From Muribaculaceae bacterium Isolate-036 (Harlan) (GTDB lineage Bacteria; Bacteroidota; Bacteroidia; Bacteroidales; Muribaculaceae), in NCBI GenBank assembly GCA_003833075.1, contig RIAY01000008.1, positions 79,211-143,210 on the forward strand: a stretch of 64,000 bases of DNA, in the 5' to 3' direction. The position numbers were made by a program, and so were the translations under genes. Positions 28,152 through 35,758 of the stretch are shown one piece after another. Below the pieces are notes generated by a model. That model did no database searches, had not been told where the DNA came from, and saw nothing but the letters and a program-made list of their open reading frames with translations. The first letter of the stretch is position 1, and each line of letters begins with the position of its first letter.

Positions 28152-29942
28152 TTAGAATGTAAGTCCGTCATCCCAGCCGGGGTTCTGCGTAAGAGCACCG
28201 CCCGAGAGAGAACGTTGTGAAGTCGGGATACCGTAGAGATAATCTTTTTCCTCATTCCAATGTCGTGCGAGACCGGGTTCATTATTCCTGATAGCAAAAC
28301 CGTGATCTCCTTCCGACAATACGATGTCTGTGTTCAGTTTAAAATATTTTACCCCTAAGACACTCGGTTTCTTTCCATCGTATATACAGATGTTATATTT
28401 GCCGTCGCCGGTAAGGTCATAGGATCCGGTCGAGGGGAAATACATTCCATAATGAGGTTTCTCGTAAACCTTACCCTCCTTCCAGCGTAAAATATCGTTA
28501 TAATGATTGAGTTCAAGAGCCATCTCGACAAGACGCTCGCGACGAATCTCAAGAATTACTCCCGTATTGGCACTTTGTGTAACGTTTGGATAACCCCACT
28601 CCTCGCTCATCATAAAAGGATCGGGATGAGCGTTTGCATCCGCCATTTTCAGATCCGGCATTCCAGCTCTGTCCCGAATCTTGTTGACCGACATGTCAAG
28701 GTCACGCTGTGTAAGCGTTCCGAGTTCTGCAAGTGCTTCCGCATAATTGAGATACACCTCTGCCAATCGAAATATGGGGAGTGCTGAGCGGCAATGATCA
28801 AAAGAATTCTGTGAAGCGTCCGATACGTACTTTATGTATTGGTAGCAGCCTTTCGTTGCCGCAATGTTTGTAAAACTTACAGTAGCCGAACCTTTCTGTT
28901 TATAGCCGGGACACAGAATAGTCTGCGCCATGCGTGGATCTCGATTCTTGCATTCATCCAGATAACCGACTGTATTCCAGTCTGGACGATCAGTGAATTT
29001 TGTACCGTCTGAGTTGAGATAGTAGCATATCATACGTTTGGTAGCTCCGACACCCCTGTTCATCAGCTGATCGTTGGCGTTATGCATCTTACCTGCACTG
29101 ACACCTGCGATTCGTGCCCAGATATACTCATTGGCGTTGGCTTCGGTCGAATAAAACATCTCCCTATAAGGCTCTTTCCCGGTCTTATGGAGTGAGTATC
29201 CACCCTCTTCTATAAGTTTTTTAGATGACTCTGCGCATATTTTCAAAAGTTCATCCCAAGGAAGATGATTCGGATTGAAAGGGTCTCCATCATGATATTT
29301 CCTGAATGTTCCTTCAAACAAGGCGGCACGCGATTTCAGTGCCAATGCAGTCCAGGCGCATACCTCTGTGGTTTTCTTCCCTTGCGGAAGCATTTGGTTG
29401 AATGCCCGGTCGCAGTCTTCGAGAATTTGGTTTATCACCTCTTCGCGGCTATCGCGCGGCTTGCAAAGGCTGGCAACATCGCTTGAGCCAATTGGTTCCA
29501 GATAAACCGGCACTTCGCCAAATTTTGTCAGCATATTGTAATAGAAGTAAGCCCTGAAAAAATATGCCACACCTTCGTAATGCTCTCGAATTTCCTTGTC
29601 GGCGCAACGATGTGAATACTGAAGAAAATAGTTTATGTCCCGGAGTTTTGTCCAAGTCCAGCCTACTTCACTTGATTTGGTGGGAAGGGGGCGGGTTCCC
29701 ATAATCTCGTTCTCTGGCAAATTTGTCGCAACAAGCTCTCCCTGTTCCTCATACCAGCTCAAGGAATGGGATGAAGCGGTAGGCATAAGCGTATAAAACG
29801 AATTTGTATATTGCCGCAATTCGGCTTCAGAACTGAAATATGTTTCAGGCGACATTGAATCTTCTGGATACTGATCCATACTCGTACATCCCCATAAGAC
29901 GAATATACCTGCAACAGCAGTTAGATATCTGAGTATTTTCAT
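28152..29942 (-). CDS. susD: SusD/RagB-family nutrient-binding lipoprotein
   Basis: This 596-residue outer-membrane lipoprotein has a lipobox LWGC near residue 19 and the SusD fold: the N-terminal TPR-like helices (YPEDSMSPETYFSSEAELRQYTNSFY) and the C-terminal ILEIRRERLVEMALE segment. It forms the lid on the SusC channel and binds oligosaccharide. It lies 90 bp downstream of susC, separated by a small hairpin of the dispersed-repeat type. The binding specificity cannot be read from the sequence. Confidence 0.94.
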   Translation of the reverse strand: MKILRYLTAVAGIFVLWGCTSMDQYPEDSMSPETYFSSEAELRQYTNSFYTLMPTASSHSLSWYEEQGELVATNLPENEIMGTRPLPTKSSEVGWTWTKLRDINYFLQYSHRCADKEIREHYEGVAYFFRAYFYYNMLTKFGEVPVYLEPIGSSDVASLCKPRDSREEVINQILEDCDRAFNQMLPQGKKTTEVCAWTALALKSRAALFEGTFRKYHDGDPFNPNHLPWDELLKICAESSKKLIEEGGYSLHKTGKEPYREMFYSTEANANEYIWARIAGVSAGKMHNANDQLMNRGVGATKRMICYYLNSDGTKFTDRPDWNTVGYLDECKNRDPRMAQTILCPGYKQKGSATVSFTNIAATKGCYQYIKYVSDASQNSFDHCRSALPIFRLAEVYLNYAEALAELGTLTQRDLDMSVNKIRDRAGMPDLKMADANAHPDPFMMSEEWGYPNVTQSANTGVILEIRRERLVEMALELNHYNDILRWKEGKVYEKPHYGMYFPSTGSYDLTGDGKYNICIYDGKKPSVLGVKYFKLNTDIVLSEGDHGFAIRNNEPGLARHWNEEKDYLYGIPTSQRSLSGGALTQNPGWDDGLTF

Positions 29943-29989
29943 GATTGATATTTGATGTTAAAAAGATTTCCTTTCACTTACTATCGTTA

Positions 29990-30013
29990 AAACTGTTTGG
30001 TTTTAAACAGTTT
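29990..30013. repeat. Inverted pair of repeat cores between susC and susD
   Basis: AAACTGTTT (29990-29998) and AAACAGTTT (30005-30013) form a perfect 9-bp stem with a 6-base loop in the susC-susD gap. The arms are the same core as the dispersed repeat seen elsewhere. It could tune susD expression or mRNA stability. Confidence 0.65.
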
Positions 30014-30032
30014 CTTAAATTTGGTCGGCTGC

Positions 30033-33000
30033 TCAGAAGGTTACATTGACACCGAATGTAAACGATTTCGAGAAGCCGTAAACCATTCCGTCGTTTGACT
30101 TGGTACCGGATTTCGTCGCAGTTTCTGGATCGATAGTCTTGCAATGCTTTTTGAAAGGTGACCAATATGCGAGATTCTCAGCAGAGAAATAAATACGCAG
30201 TTCATTGAAGACATTTTTCCAAACCGGCAATGTATATCCTACCGTCAGATTCTTAAGTCTCAGGTATGACACATCCTGAAGATATCGGTCATTGTTCACG
30301 TTGAGGGCTCGTTTGCCTGAATAAGCCTGATATGTGCGCAAGCGAGGGAAATAGGCATCCGGATTGTCTTCTGTCCATATTTCATTCTGGAATCCTTCTG
30401 GAATAAAGGCTATGAAAGGACGGCAATAAGGTCCCCAGAAAGTACGCGCCTCATTGCCGGGATACCAGTCGCATTTGCCGACACCCTGGAAGAATGCGGA
30501 AATATCTATTCCTTTCCACTGCAGACTGCCTCTGAAATTATAGTTATATCGAGGACGCTTGTTACCGATTATCACTCGGTCTCCGGAATCGCCCACTTTA
30601 CTGTTACCCGGGGTGATGGCACCATCTCCATTGATGTCTATAAATTTCACATCACCTGCATGCAGACCGGGATTCGGACCCTTGTCCATCGCATTGTGCA
30701 CATAATTCTTGCAATCGATGGTGTTCTGATATTCCTGAGCCTCTTCTTCCGTCCGGAAAAGACCGGCAACCCGATAACCCCAGATTTCACCGAGTGTCTC
30801 TCCCACGTAATGCTTGCCAAGCAACATCTCCGGGTTATCGAATTTAGTGATTTTGGAAATCTGGTCTCCCAAGCCTGCTCCGACTGAATATGTGAACGGA
30901 CTTCCAAGAAGGTGAAAATTGTCAGTCCAGTTCACAGAAAGTTCATAACCTTTGGTGCGAAGATCCGCACAGTTGGAATTGGGCACAGTGGCTCCATACA
31001 CATCGGGAAGCTGCGCTCCGCTCGTAAGCATGTCTTTAGTGTCGCGAATATAAAAATCACCCGACACTCCAAGTCTGTTATTGAAAAATCCGAGATCAAG
31101 ACCCAGATTGTAGGTAATCACTTTCTCCCAAGTCAGGTCATCGGCAACGGGATCACTGACGTTTGCATAATATATATAAGACTCTCCATCAAACGTTATT
31201 CCCTTGTTTGCCTGATTAGTGGTCATCTCAAGGATATAGTCATAATATCCTACCTGCTGGTTGCCAAGCATACCATATGAGGCACGGAGCTTTCCGTTGC
31301 TCCATACCGGATGCAAAGGTTCGAAGAATTTTTCTTCGGAAAAACGCCAGCCGACCGAAGCAGAGGGAAAAAATCCCCATCTGTGATTTTTGGCGAACCT
31401 TGAAGTTCCGTCATAGCGTCCTGAAACCTCAATGAGATATTTGCCGGCATAATCATAATTGACTCGTCCGAAGAATCCATATGTCACAGCATTGTTTACT
31501 TTGTCAATAACTTCCGTATATTCTCCGGTAGCTATGTTAAGTGAGCTGACATCCTGACTCATAAGATCCTGACGACCTGCTTTAAAATAAAGATAGCGGT
31601 AGATTTCACCATTAAATCCAACCGTCGCTTTCAGATTATGATCACCGAAGCTGGGATCAAACTCCATGTAGGCATTTATTGTCTGACGCGTGGTGTTGGT
31701 CATGTTGCGGACAAACTTGTCAGTGAAACTCGACTTGTCGTAACCCTCGTCAATCCATTCTATCTCGCCTTCAGTGCGGCTGAAGGGAACGTTCACATAT
31801 CGGCTTGAGCGTGTGGTGTTGCGGAACAGATAAGCATATTCACCAATTATTTTCCACCAGCTCAGTGGTCTGATTTCAATTGTATTTTTGATAAGGGCTT
31901 CGTTCTGCCGGTCTACCGTCTTGTGCTTGTTATAATTAAGCATGGCATTATACCCTGCACCCATGTTCACGGCATTCATGGAAATTAATCCCGGTGCGAA
32001 CTGAAACAGTGATGTGCCGTCGGGGTTGGTGGAAGGAAATGCTGCATATGTATGAAGGAGAGCCTTGTATAAGAAATTATTTAGGTCGGATGTGCCTCCA
32101 TGGTCATAATGTGAATTGAAGAAACTGGTGTTTACACGATATGTCAGCCAGTCTGTGATTCTTGCATTAACCTTGGCACGGAATGAATAACTTTTGAACG
32201 AATCGGCACCCTTCGCAAGCATTCCGTCTTCAAGATATGCGCGTCCGCTGACATAATAATTGACTTTTTTGGAGCCACCGGTCACAGAAACGTTATAATC
32301 CTGCATCGGACGATCTTTGCGGAAATAGTGGCTGTACCAATCATAATTGGCATAATACATCCAGTGCCCGTAAGGAGTTGGGACACACCATGGACGTTCG
32401 GGATTTTCAGTCTTGTCATCAAGACGCATCCACATCTGGGCATATTCGTTATCGCCATAACCTGTAAGGAAATAACGGGACTGGTCATTATACATAGAAC
32501 TCTCGTTGAGATACATCTGCCAGAACCCGCTGGTAATATAATCGGAGCTTGTCGTCTGACGCTTCCAACCAGCCTTGAGGTCGAAACTCACACGTGCTCT
32601 GGAATCATTCTGTCCGGATTTTGTTGTGACCAGCACCACTCCCGCCGATGCCTTGGCACCATATACGGCAGCTGCCGACGCATCTTTAAGAATAGAAACG
32701 CTTTCTATATCATTGGCATTCACTCGTGTAAGATCCATCTCCACGCCATCTACCAGAATGAGCGGTTTGCCACCGTTAATCGATGTTACTCCACGTATAT
32801 TAATCGACACATCTGAATCAGGGCCGCCGGAACCCATCGAAAGATTAAGCGAGGGGTCGGCTCCCTGCAGGGCTGTCGCCGCGTTACCCGTGGGTCTGCC
32901 GTTGAGATCTTTGGCGGTTACCACACTGACAGCACCTGTCAGATTGACCTTCTTCTGGCTTCCGTAACCGACCACAACCACATCATCAAGATCTGATGCC

Positions 33001-33590
33001 ATCTCCTGAAGACGTATGTCGTAAGATGACGAATCGTCAATTTTTACCGATTTGGGAGCATAACCGACATATGTTAGTTCAATCACATCACCTTTCTGTA
33101 GATCTTCAAGTGAAAATTTGCCGTCAAGATCAGTCACAACTGCCTTATTGGAATTCCTAACCTTCATGGTGACTCCTACCAACGGTTCCCCTTTCTCATC
33201 CGTTACAACTCCTTTTATCTTTTTCCGGGAATCTTTCTGCTCCTTTGTATTCTTCTTGGACTCTCCTTTTGTAGCGTCACCTTTCTGAAAAACGACAACG
33301 GTGTTGTCATTTTTCAAAGTATAATCAAGCTGACTGTCTGCAAAAAGCTTATCGAGTGCTGAGCGTTCGGATGCGTTCTTAACGGAAAGCGACACCTTGC
33401 TGTCAAGTCCTTTAAGAGACACATTATAGAAGAAATGAAGATTCGATACCTTCTGGATTTCCTCCATAGCCTTGCGATAGCTGATTTTTGAGAAAGACAC
33501 CGTCACCTCTGCCATCGCTGCAGATGAAATCGCCGCGACAGCTACAGATACTGCCGCAAATCTCAGTTTCTTAATAAATTCGGTTTTCAT
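30033..33590 (-). CDS. susC: SusC/RagA TonB-dependent outer-membrane transporter with STN domain
   Basis: This 1185-residue protein imports oligosaccharides across the outer membrane. It has a signal peptide, an STN domain (about 28-105), a carboxypeptidase-regulatory-like domain (about 120-200), the plug with DDVVVVGYGSQKKVNLTGAVSVV, and a 22-strand barrel ending in GFSKSFTFGVNVTF. The STN domain marks a transducing receptor that signals to the FecR/ECF pair encoded just upstream, as in hybrid-independent glycan loci of Bacteroides. The ATG overlaps the stop of the small lipoprotein gene. Confidence 0.96.
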   Translation of the reverse strand: MKTEFIKKLRFAAVSVAVAAISSAAMAEVTVSFSKISYRKAMEEIQKVSNLHFFYNVSLKGLDSKVSLSVKNASERSALDKLFADSQLDYTLKNDNTVVVFQKGDATKGESKKNTKEQKDSRKKIKGVVTDEKGEPLVGVTMKVRNSNKAVVTDLDGKFSLEDLQKGDVIELTYVGYAPKSVKIDDSSSYDIRLQEMASDLDDVVVVGYGSQKKVNLTGAVSVVTAKDLNGRPTGNAATALQGADPSLNLSMGSGGPDSDVSINIRGVTSINGGKPLILVDGVEMDLTRVNANDIESVSILKDASAAAVYGAKASAGVVLVTTKSGQNDSRARVSFDLKAGWKRQTTSSDYITSGFWQMYLNESSMYNDQSRYFLTGYGDNEYAQMWMRLDDKTENPERPWCVPTPYGHWMYYANYDWYSHYFRKDRPMQDYNVSVTGGSKKVNYYVSGRAYLEDGMLAKGADSFKSYSFRAKVNARITDWLTYRVNTSFFNSHYDHGGTSDLNNFLYKALLHTYAAFPSTNPDGTSLFQFAPGLISMNAVNMGAGYNAMLNYNKHKTVDRQNEALIKNTIEIRPLSWWKIIGEYAYLFRNTTRSSRYVNVPFSRTEGEIEWIDEGYDKSSFTDKFVRNMTNTTRQTINAYMEFDPSFGDHNLKATVGFNGEIYRYLYFKAGRQDLMSQDVSSLNIATGEYTEVIDKVNNAVTYGFFGRVNYDYAGKYLIEVSGRYDGTSRFAKNHRWGFFPSASVGWRFSEEKFFEPLHPVWSNGKLRASYGMLGNQQVGYYDYILEMTTNQANKGITFDGESYIYYANVSDPVADDLTWEKVITYNLGLDLGFFNNRLGVSGDFYIRDTKDMLTSGAQLPDVYGATVPNSNCADLRTKGYELSVNWTDNFHLLGSPFTYSVGAGLGDQISKITKFDNPEMLLGKHYVGETLGEIWGYRVAGLFRTEEEAQEYQNTIDCKNYVHNAMDKGPNPGLHAGDVKFIDINGDGAITPGNSKVGDSGDRVIIGNKRPRYNYNFRGSLQWKGIDISAFFQGVGKCDWYPGNEARTFWGPYCRPFIAFIPEGFQNEIWTEDNPDAYFPRLRTYQAYSGKRALNVNNDRYLQDVSYLRLKNLTVGYTLPVWKNVFNELRIYFSAENLAYWSPFKKHCKTIDPETATKSGTKSNDGMVYGFSKSFTFGVNVTF

Positions 33591-34006
33591 GATGCCGTTC
33601 CTTTCACTTTAATGGTTTTTGATATCTCTATTTTCTCCCAATCGTAATTAGGATATTCAAGCCGTCCGAAGAAATAGAGTTTCACATCACCCGGCTCAGT
33701 GAGGGTGATTGTACTTGATACACATTGGCCACTCTCCTCAAACTCTTGAAAATCAACCGGATTTTCAGTGCTCTGGAACCACCAGGAGGTGTACCACCAG
33801 TAGGTAGATTTTTTCAGGGTAGGACCTGCAGGACTTGTCATGCGTATAGTGCATGTCACCTGATCGCCAACCTCATATACATCCTTCTCGGGACTGACCG
33901 TGATCTCGCTGAAGCCGGGGATTCCTCGGTCATCTTTCTCTTCACAGCTTCCCAACGGAAGAATTGCAATGAGCGTTAGCAGAATTCTTGCTGTAGTCTT
34001 TAACAT
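33587..34006 (-). CDS. Small lipoprotein, function unknown
   Basis: This 139-residue protein has a signal peptide with lipobox LGSC near residue 21, then a single Ig/PKD-like beta domain (GFSEITVSPEKDVYEVGDQVTCTIRM...) with an aromatic patch STYWWYTSWWFQ. It lies between fecR and susC and overlaps the susC start by 4 bp (ATGA). Possible roles are glycan capture or a SusC accessory subunit, since aromatic patches often line carbohydrate sites. The family was not recognised with certainty. Confidence 0.72.
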   Translation of the reverse strand: MLKTTARILLTLIAILPLGSCEEKDDRGIPGFSEITVSPEKDVYEVGDQVTCTIRMTSPAGPTLKKSTYWWYTSWWFQSTENPVDFQEFEESGQCVSSTITLTEPGDVKLYFFGRLEYPNYDWEKIEISKTIKVKGTAS

Positions 34007-34047
34007 GATTTTATAGGTTAATTAAAAGGTGATGAAATATTTTTACC

Positions 34048-35010
34048 TCATTCTGTATGAGTCTTGAAAACGTATACGGTGTTGTCTTTTTCTTTCCGAT
34101 ATTCCATTTCACATGCTTCGCACACTATGTCGAGCACGTGGTCGAGGTCTCCCTCCAGCATCATGCCATACACCCTCTCCGCTCGCAAAGAAGGCGTCTG
34201 GATATTTATTGCCGTCCCGTAAGTCCGAGACAGTCGTTTAAAGAGCGCCTCAAGAGTTATATTGTCGCAATGGATCTCTCCGTTCCTCCAGTCGCAATAA
34301 TCCGAGGCGGTAACCATGTCTGTGTCAACATGACCGGAAGTGCGGTCATAATTCAGTAACATTCCCGGACGCATCTCTATATTCTCACGCGCTGAAACAG
34401 CGTTGACCTTGCCATCTTTGAGAACCACTGTCACAGTCTCGTCATCCTGATATGCGGTGACATTGAATTCTGTTCCACGGCACTCCACTTTCAAATTGTC
34501 ACAATCAACGACAAACGGATGTCTGGCATCAGTCTTAACATCGAACCATGCCTCTCCATTTAGCTTCACGTTCCTTACCCCGGACTTTTTATCGTAGAAA
34601 TAACTTATAAAAGTCTTGGAATTAAGAATCACCGATGACCCGTCTGGCAAAGCTATTCTTGACTTTTCTCCTCCCACTGTACGCACAGACAGGGGATGCT
34701 CAGGTTCATGATGCTCTATATTCAGGACCAGGAAAATACCGAATCCGGCAAAAAGAGCAGCTATCGTCAGTAGAAAGTATTTAAGACTGATTTTCTTCCC
34801 ATGATTCCCTTTCACTATGTTCTGACATATATGGTCAAGGTCTGCACCTTTAGCCACCGGAGGCTGGGATGCAATCTCCTCCACCACCCATTCGTTGAGA
34901 TGTCTGTCCGTGATTATCCAATTCGAGAGGAAAATTATTTCTTCCACAGTTGCCTCCCCCCTGAGGGAATTTTCAGCTATATCGGTTATATCGTATTTAA
35001 GTTTATTCAT
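34048..35010 (-). CDS. FecR-family anti-sigma factor
   Basis: This 320-residue protein sits in the inner membrane. A cytoplasmic N-terminal part of about 75 residues binds the sigma factor, a single helix follows (YFLLTIAALFAGFGIFLVL), then a periplasmic FecR domain with TVGGEKSRIALPDGSSVILNSKT and ECRGTEFNVTAY, and a DUF4974-like C-terminus (LEALFKRLSRTYGTAINI). It receives a signal from the STN domain of the SusC protein. It lies 16 bp after the sigma gene. Confidence 0.94.
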   Translation of the reverse strand: MNKLKYDITDIAENSLRGEATVEEIIFLSNWIITDRHLNEWVVEEIASQPPVAKGADLDHICQNIVKGNHGKKISLKYFLLTIAALFAGFGIFLVLNIEHHEPEHPLSVRTVGGEKSRIALPDGSSVILNSKTFISYFYDKKSGVRNVKLNGEAWFDVKTDARHPFVVDCDNLKVECRGTEFNVTAYQDDETVTVVLKDGKVNAVSARENIEMRPGMLLNYDRTSGHVDTDMVTASDYCDWRNGEIHCDNITLEALFKRLSRTYGTAINIQTPSLRAERVYGMMLEGDLDHVLDIVCEACEMEYRKEKDNTVYVFKTHTE

Positions 35011-35026
35011 ATGGATTCTATCCGGT

Positions 35027-35608
35027 TTAAATGAAAAGTTTTGAAAAAAGAATAGATACAGGCAGCATTACGGACACGACTATCCCGTAGCGTTTCCGTA
35101 ACTCTTCGCGCATGAAGCGTAATCCGAGTTGAAGATGTGTCTCTATAGTGCTCACCGAGAGATTCAGCTGTTCGGCAATCTCTTTGGTGGAATAATAATC
35201 AAGTTTGCTCATTTCAAACACTTTTCTTCTCATCGGAGGCATCTCTTCGAGCAGTGACCTTATATATTGCATCATAAAATTACCTTCTATGGTCTGGTCT
35301 GTCGTCAGTTCGGATTCCTTGCGATGTTGCATCAGATAGCGCTGATATATCCATTTCACAGTTTCATGGCGGCTTAGATTAAACATTATGTTTTTAGCAG
35401 TGGTGAAGAGATATGAATCTATATTCTCTACCTGAGCCGATGACTCAAGCCGCTCCCATAGTTTCTGAAAAGTTGTCTGGGTCACTTCTTCGGCAAGCCA
35501 GCTGTTGCCGTTGCTTATGGACAGGACAAAATTGAAGATCTTGCCGGAGCTTTGAAGGAAGGCTTGCTCGAATTTGTTCCTCACTTCCCTTTTACGATTG
35601 TGTGACAT
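35027..35608 (-). CDS. ECF sigma-70 factor controlling the glycan locus
   Basis: This 193-residue sigma factor contains regions 2 (EQAFLQSSGKIFNFVLSISNGNSWLAEEVTQTTFQKLWERL) and 4 (LLEEMPPMRRKVFEMSKLDYYSTKEIAEQLNLSVSTIETHL). A hydrophobic C-terminal tail (IVVSVMLPVSILFSKLFI) is common in Bacteroidetes ECF factors. With the adjacent fecR and the STN-bearing SusC it makes a trans-envelope switch that turns on the downstream genes when the glycan is present. Confidence 0.94.
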   Translation of the reverse strand: MSHNRKREVRNKFEQAFLQSSGKIFNFVLSISNGNSWLAEEVTQTTFQKLWERLESSAQVENIDSYLFTTAKNIMFNLSRHETVKWIYQRYLMQHRKESELTTDQTIEGNFMMQYIRSLLEEMPPMRRKVFEMSKLDYYSTKEIAEQLNLSVSTIETHLQLGLRFMREELRKRYGIVVSVMLPVSILFSKLFI

Positions 35609-35643
35609 AGAAACGGTATAGATCTTAGGTTAATATTAGTGGA

Positions 35644-35692
35644 TTATGTATCCGGAATCCACGGAGGTTACCTGGAGATTCCGGATACATAT
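35644..35692. repeat. 16-bp perfect inverted repeat between the DUF6259 and sigma genes
   Basis: The arms ATGTATCCGGAATC (35646-35659) and its complement (35677-35690), extended by two outer A-T pairs, flank a 17-base loop that itself contains AGGTTACCT. The location is between the stop of the DUF6259 gene and the start of the ECF sigma gene (both minus strand). No U-tract follows, so an operator or a stabilising 3' hairpin is as likely as a terminator. Confidence 0.65.
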
Positions 35693-35758
35693 TTAAGACA
35701 CGCAGACATCAGATTTCCGCTAATGGAATCTGGAAAGTGCCCGGAAACTTCAACGTTT

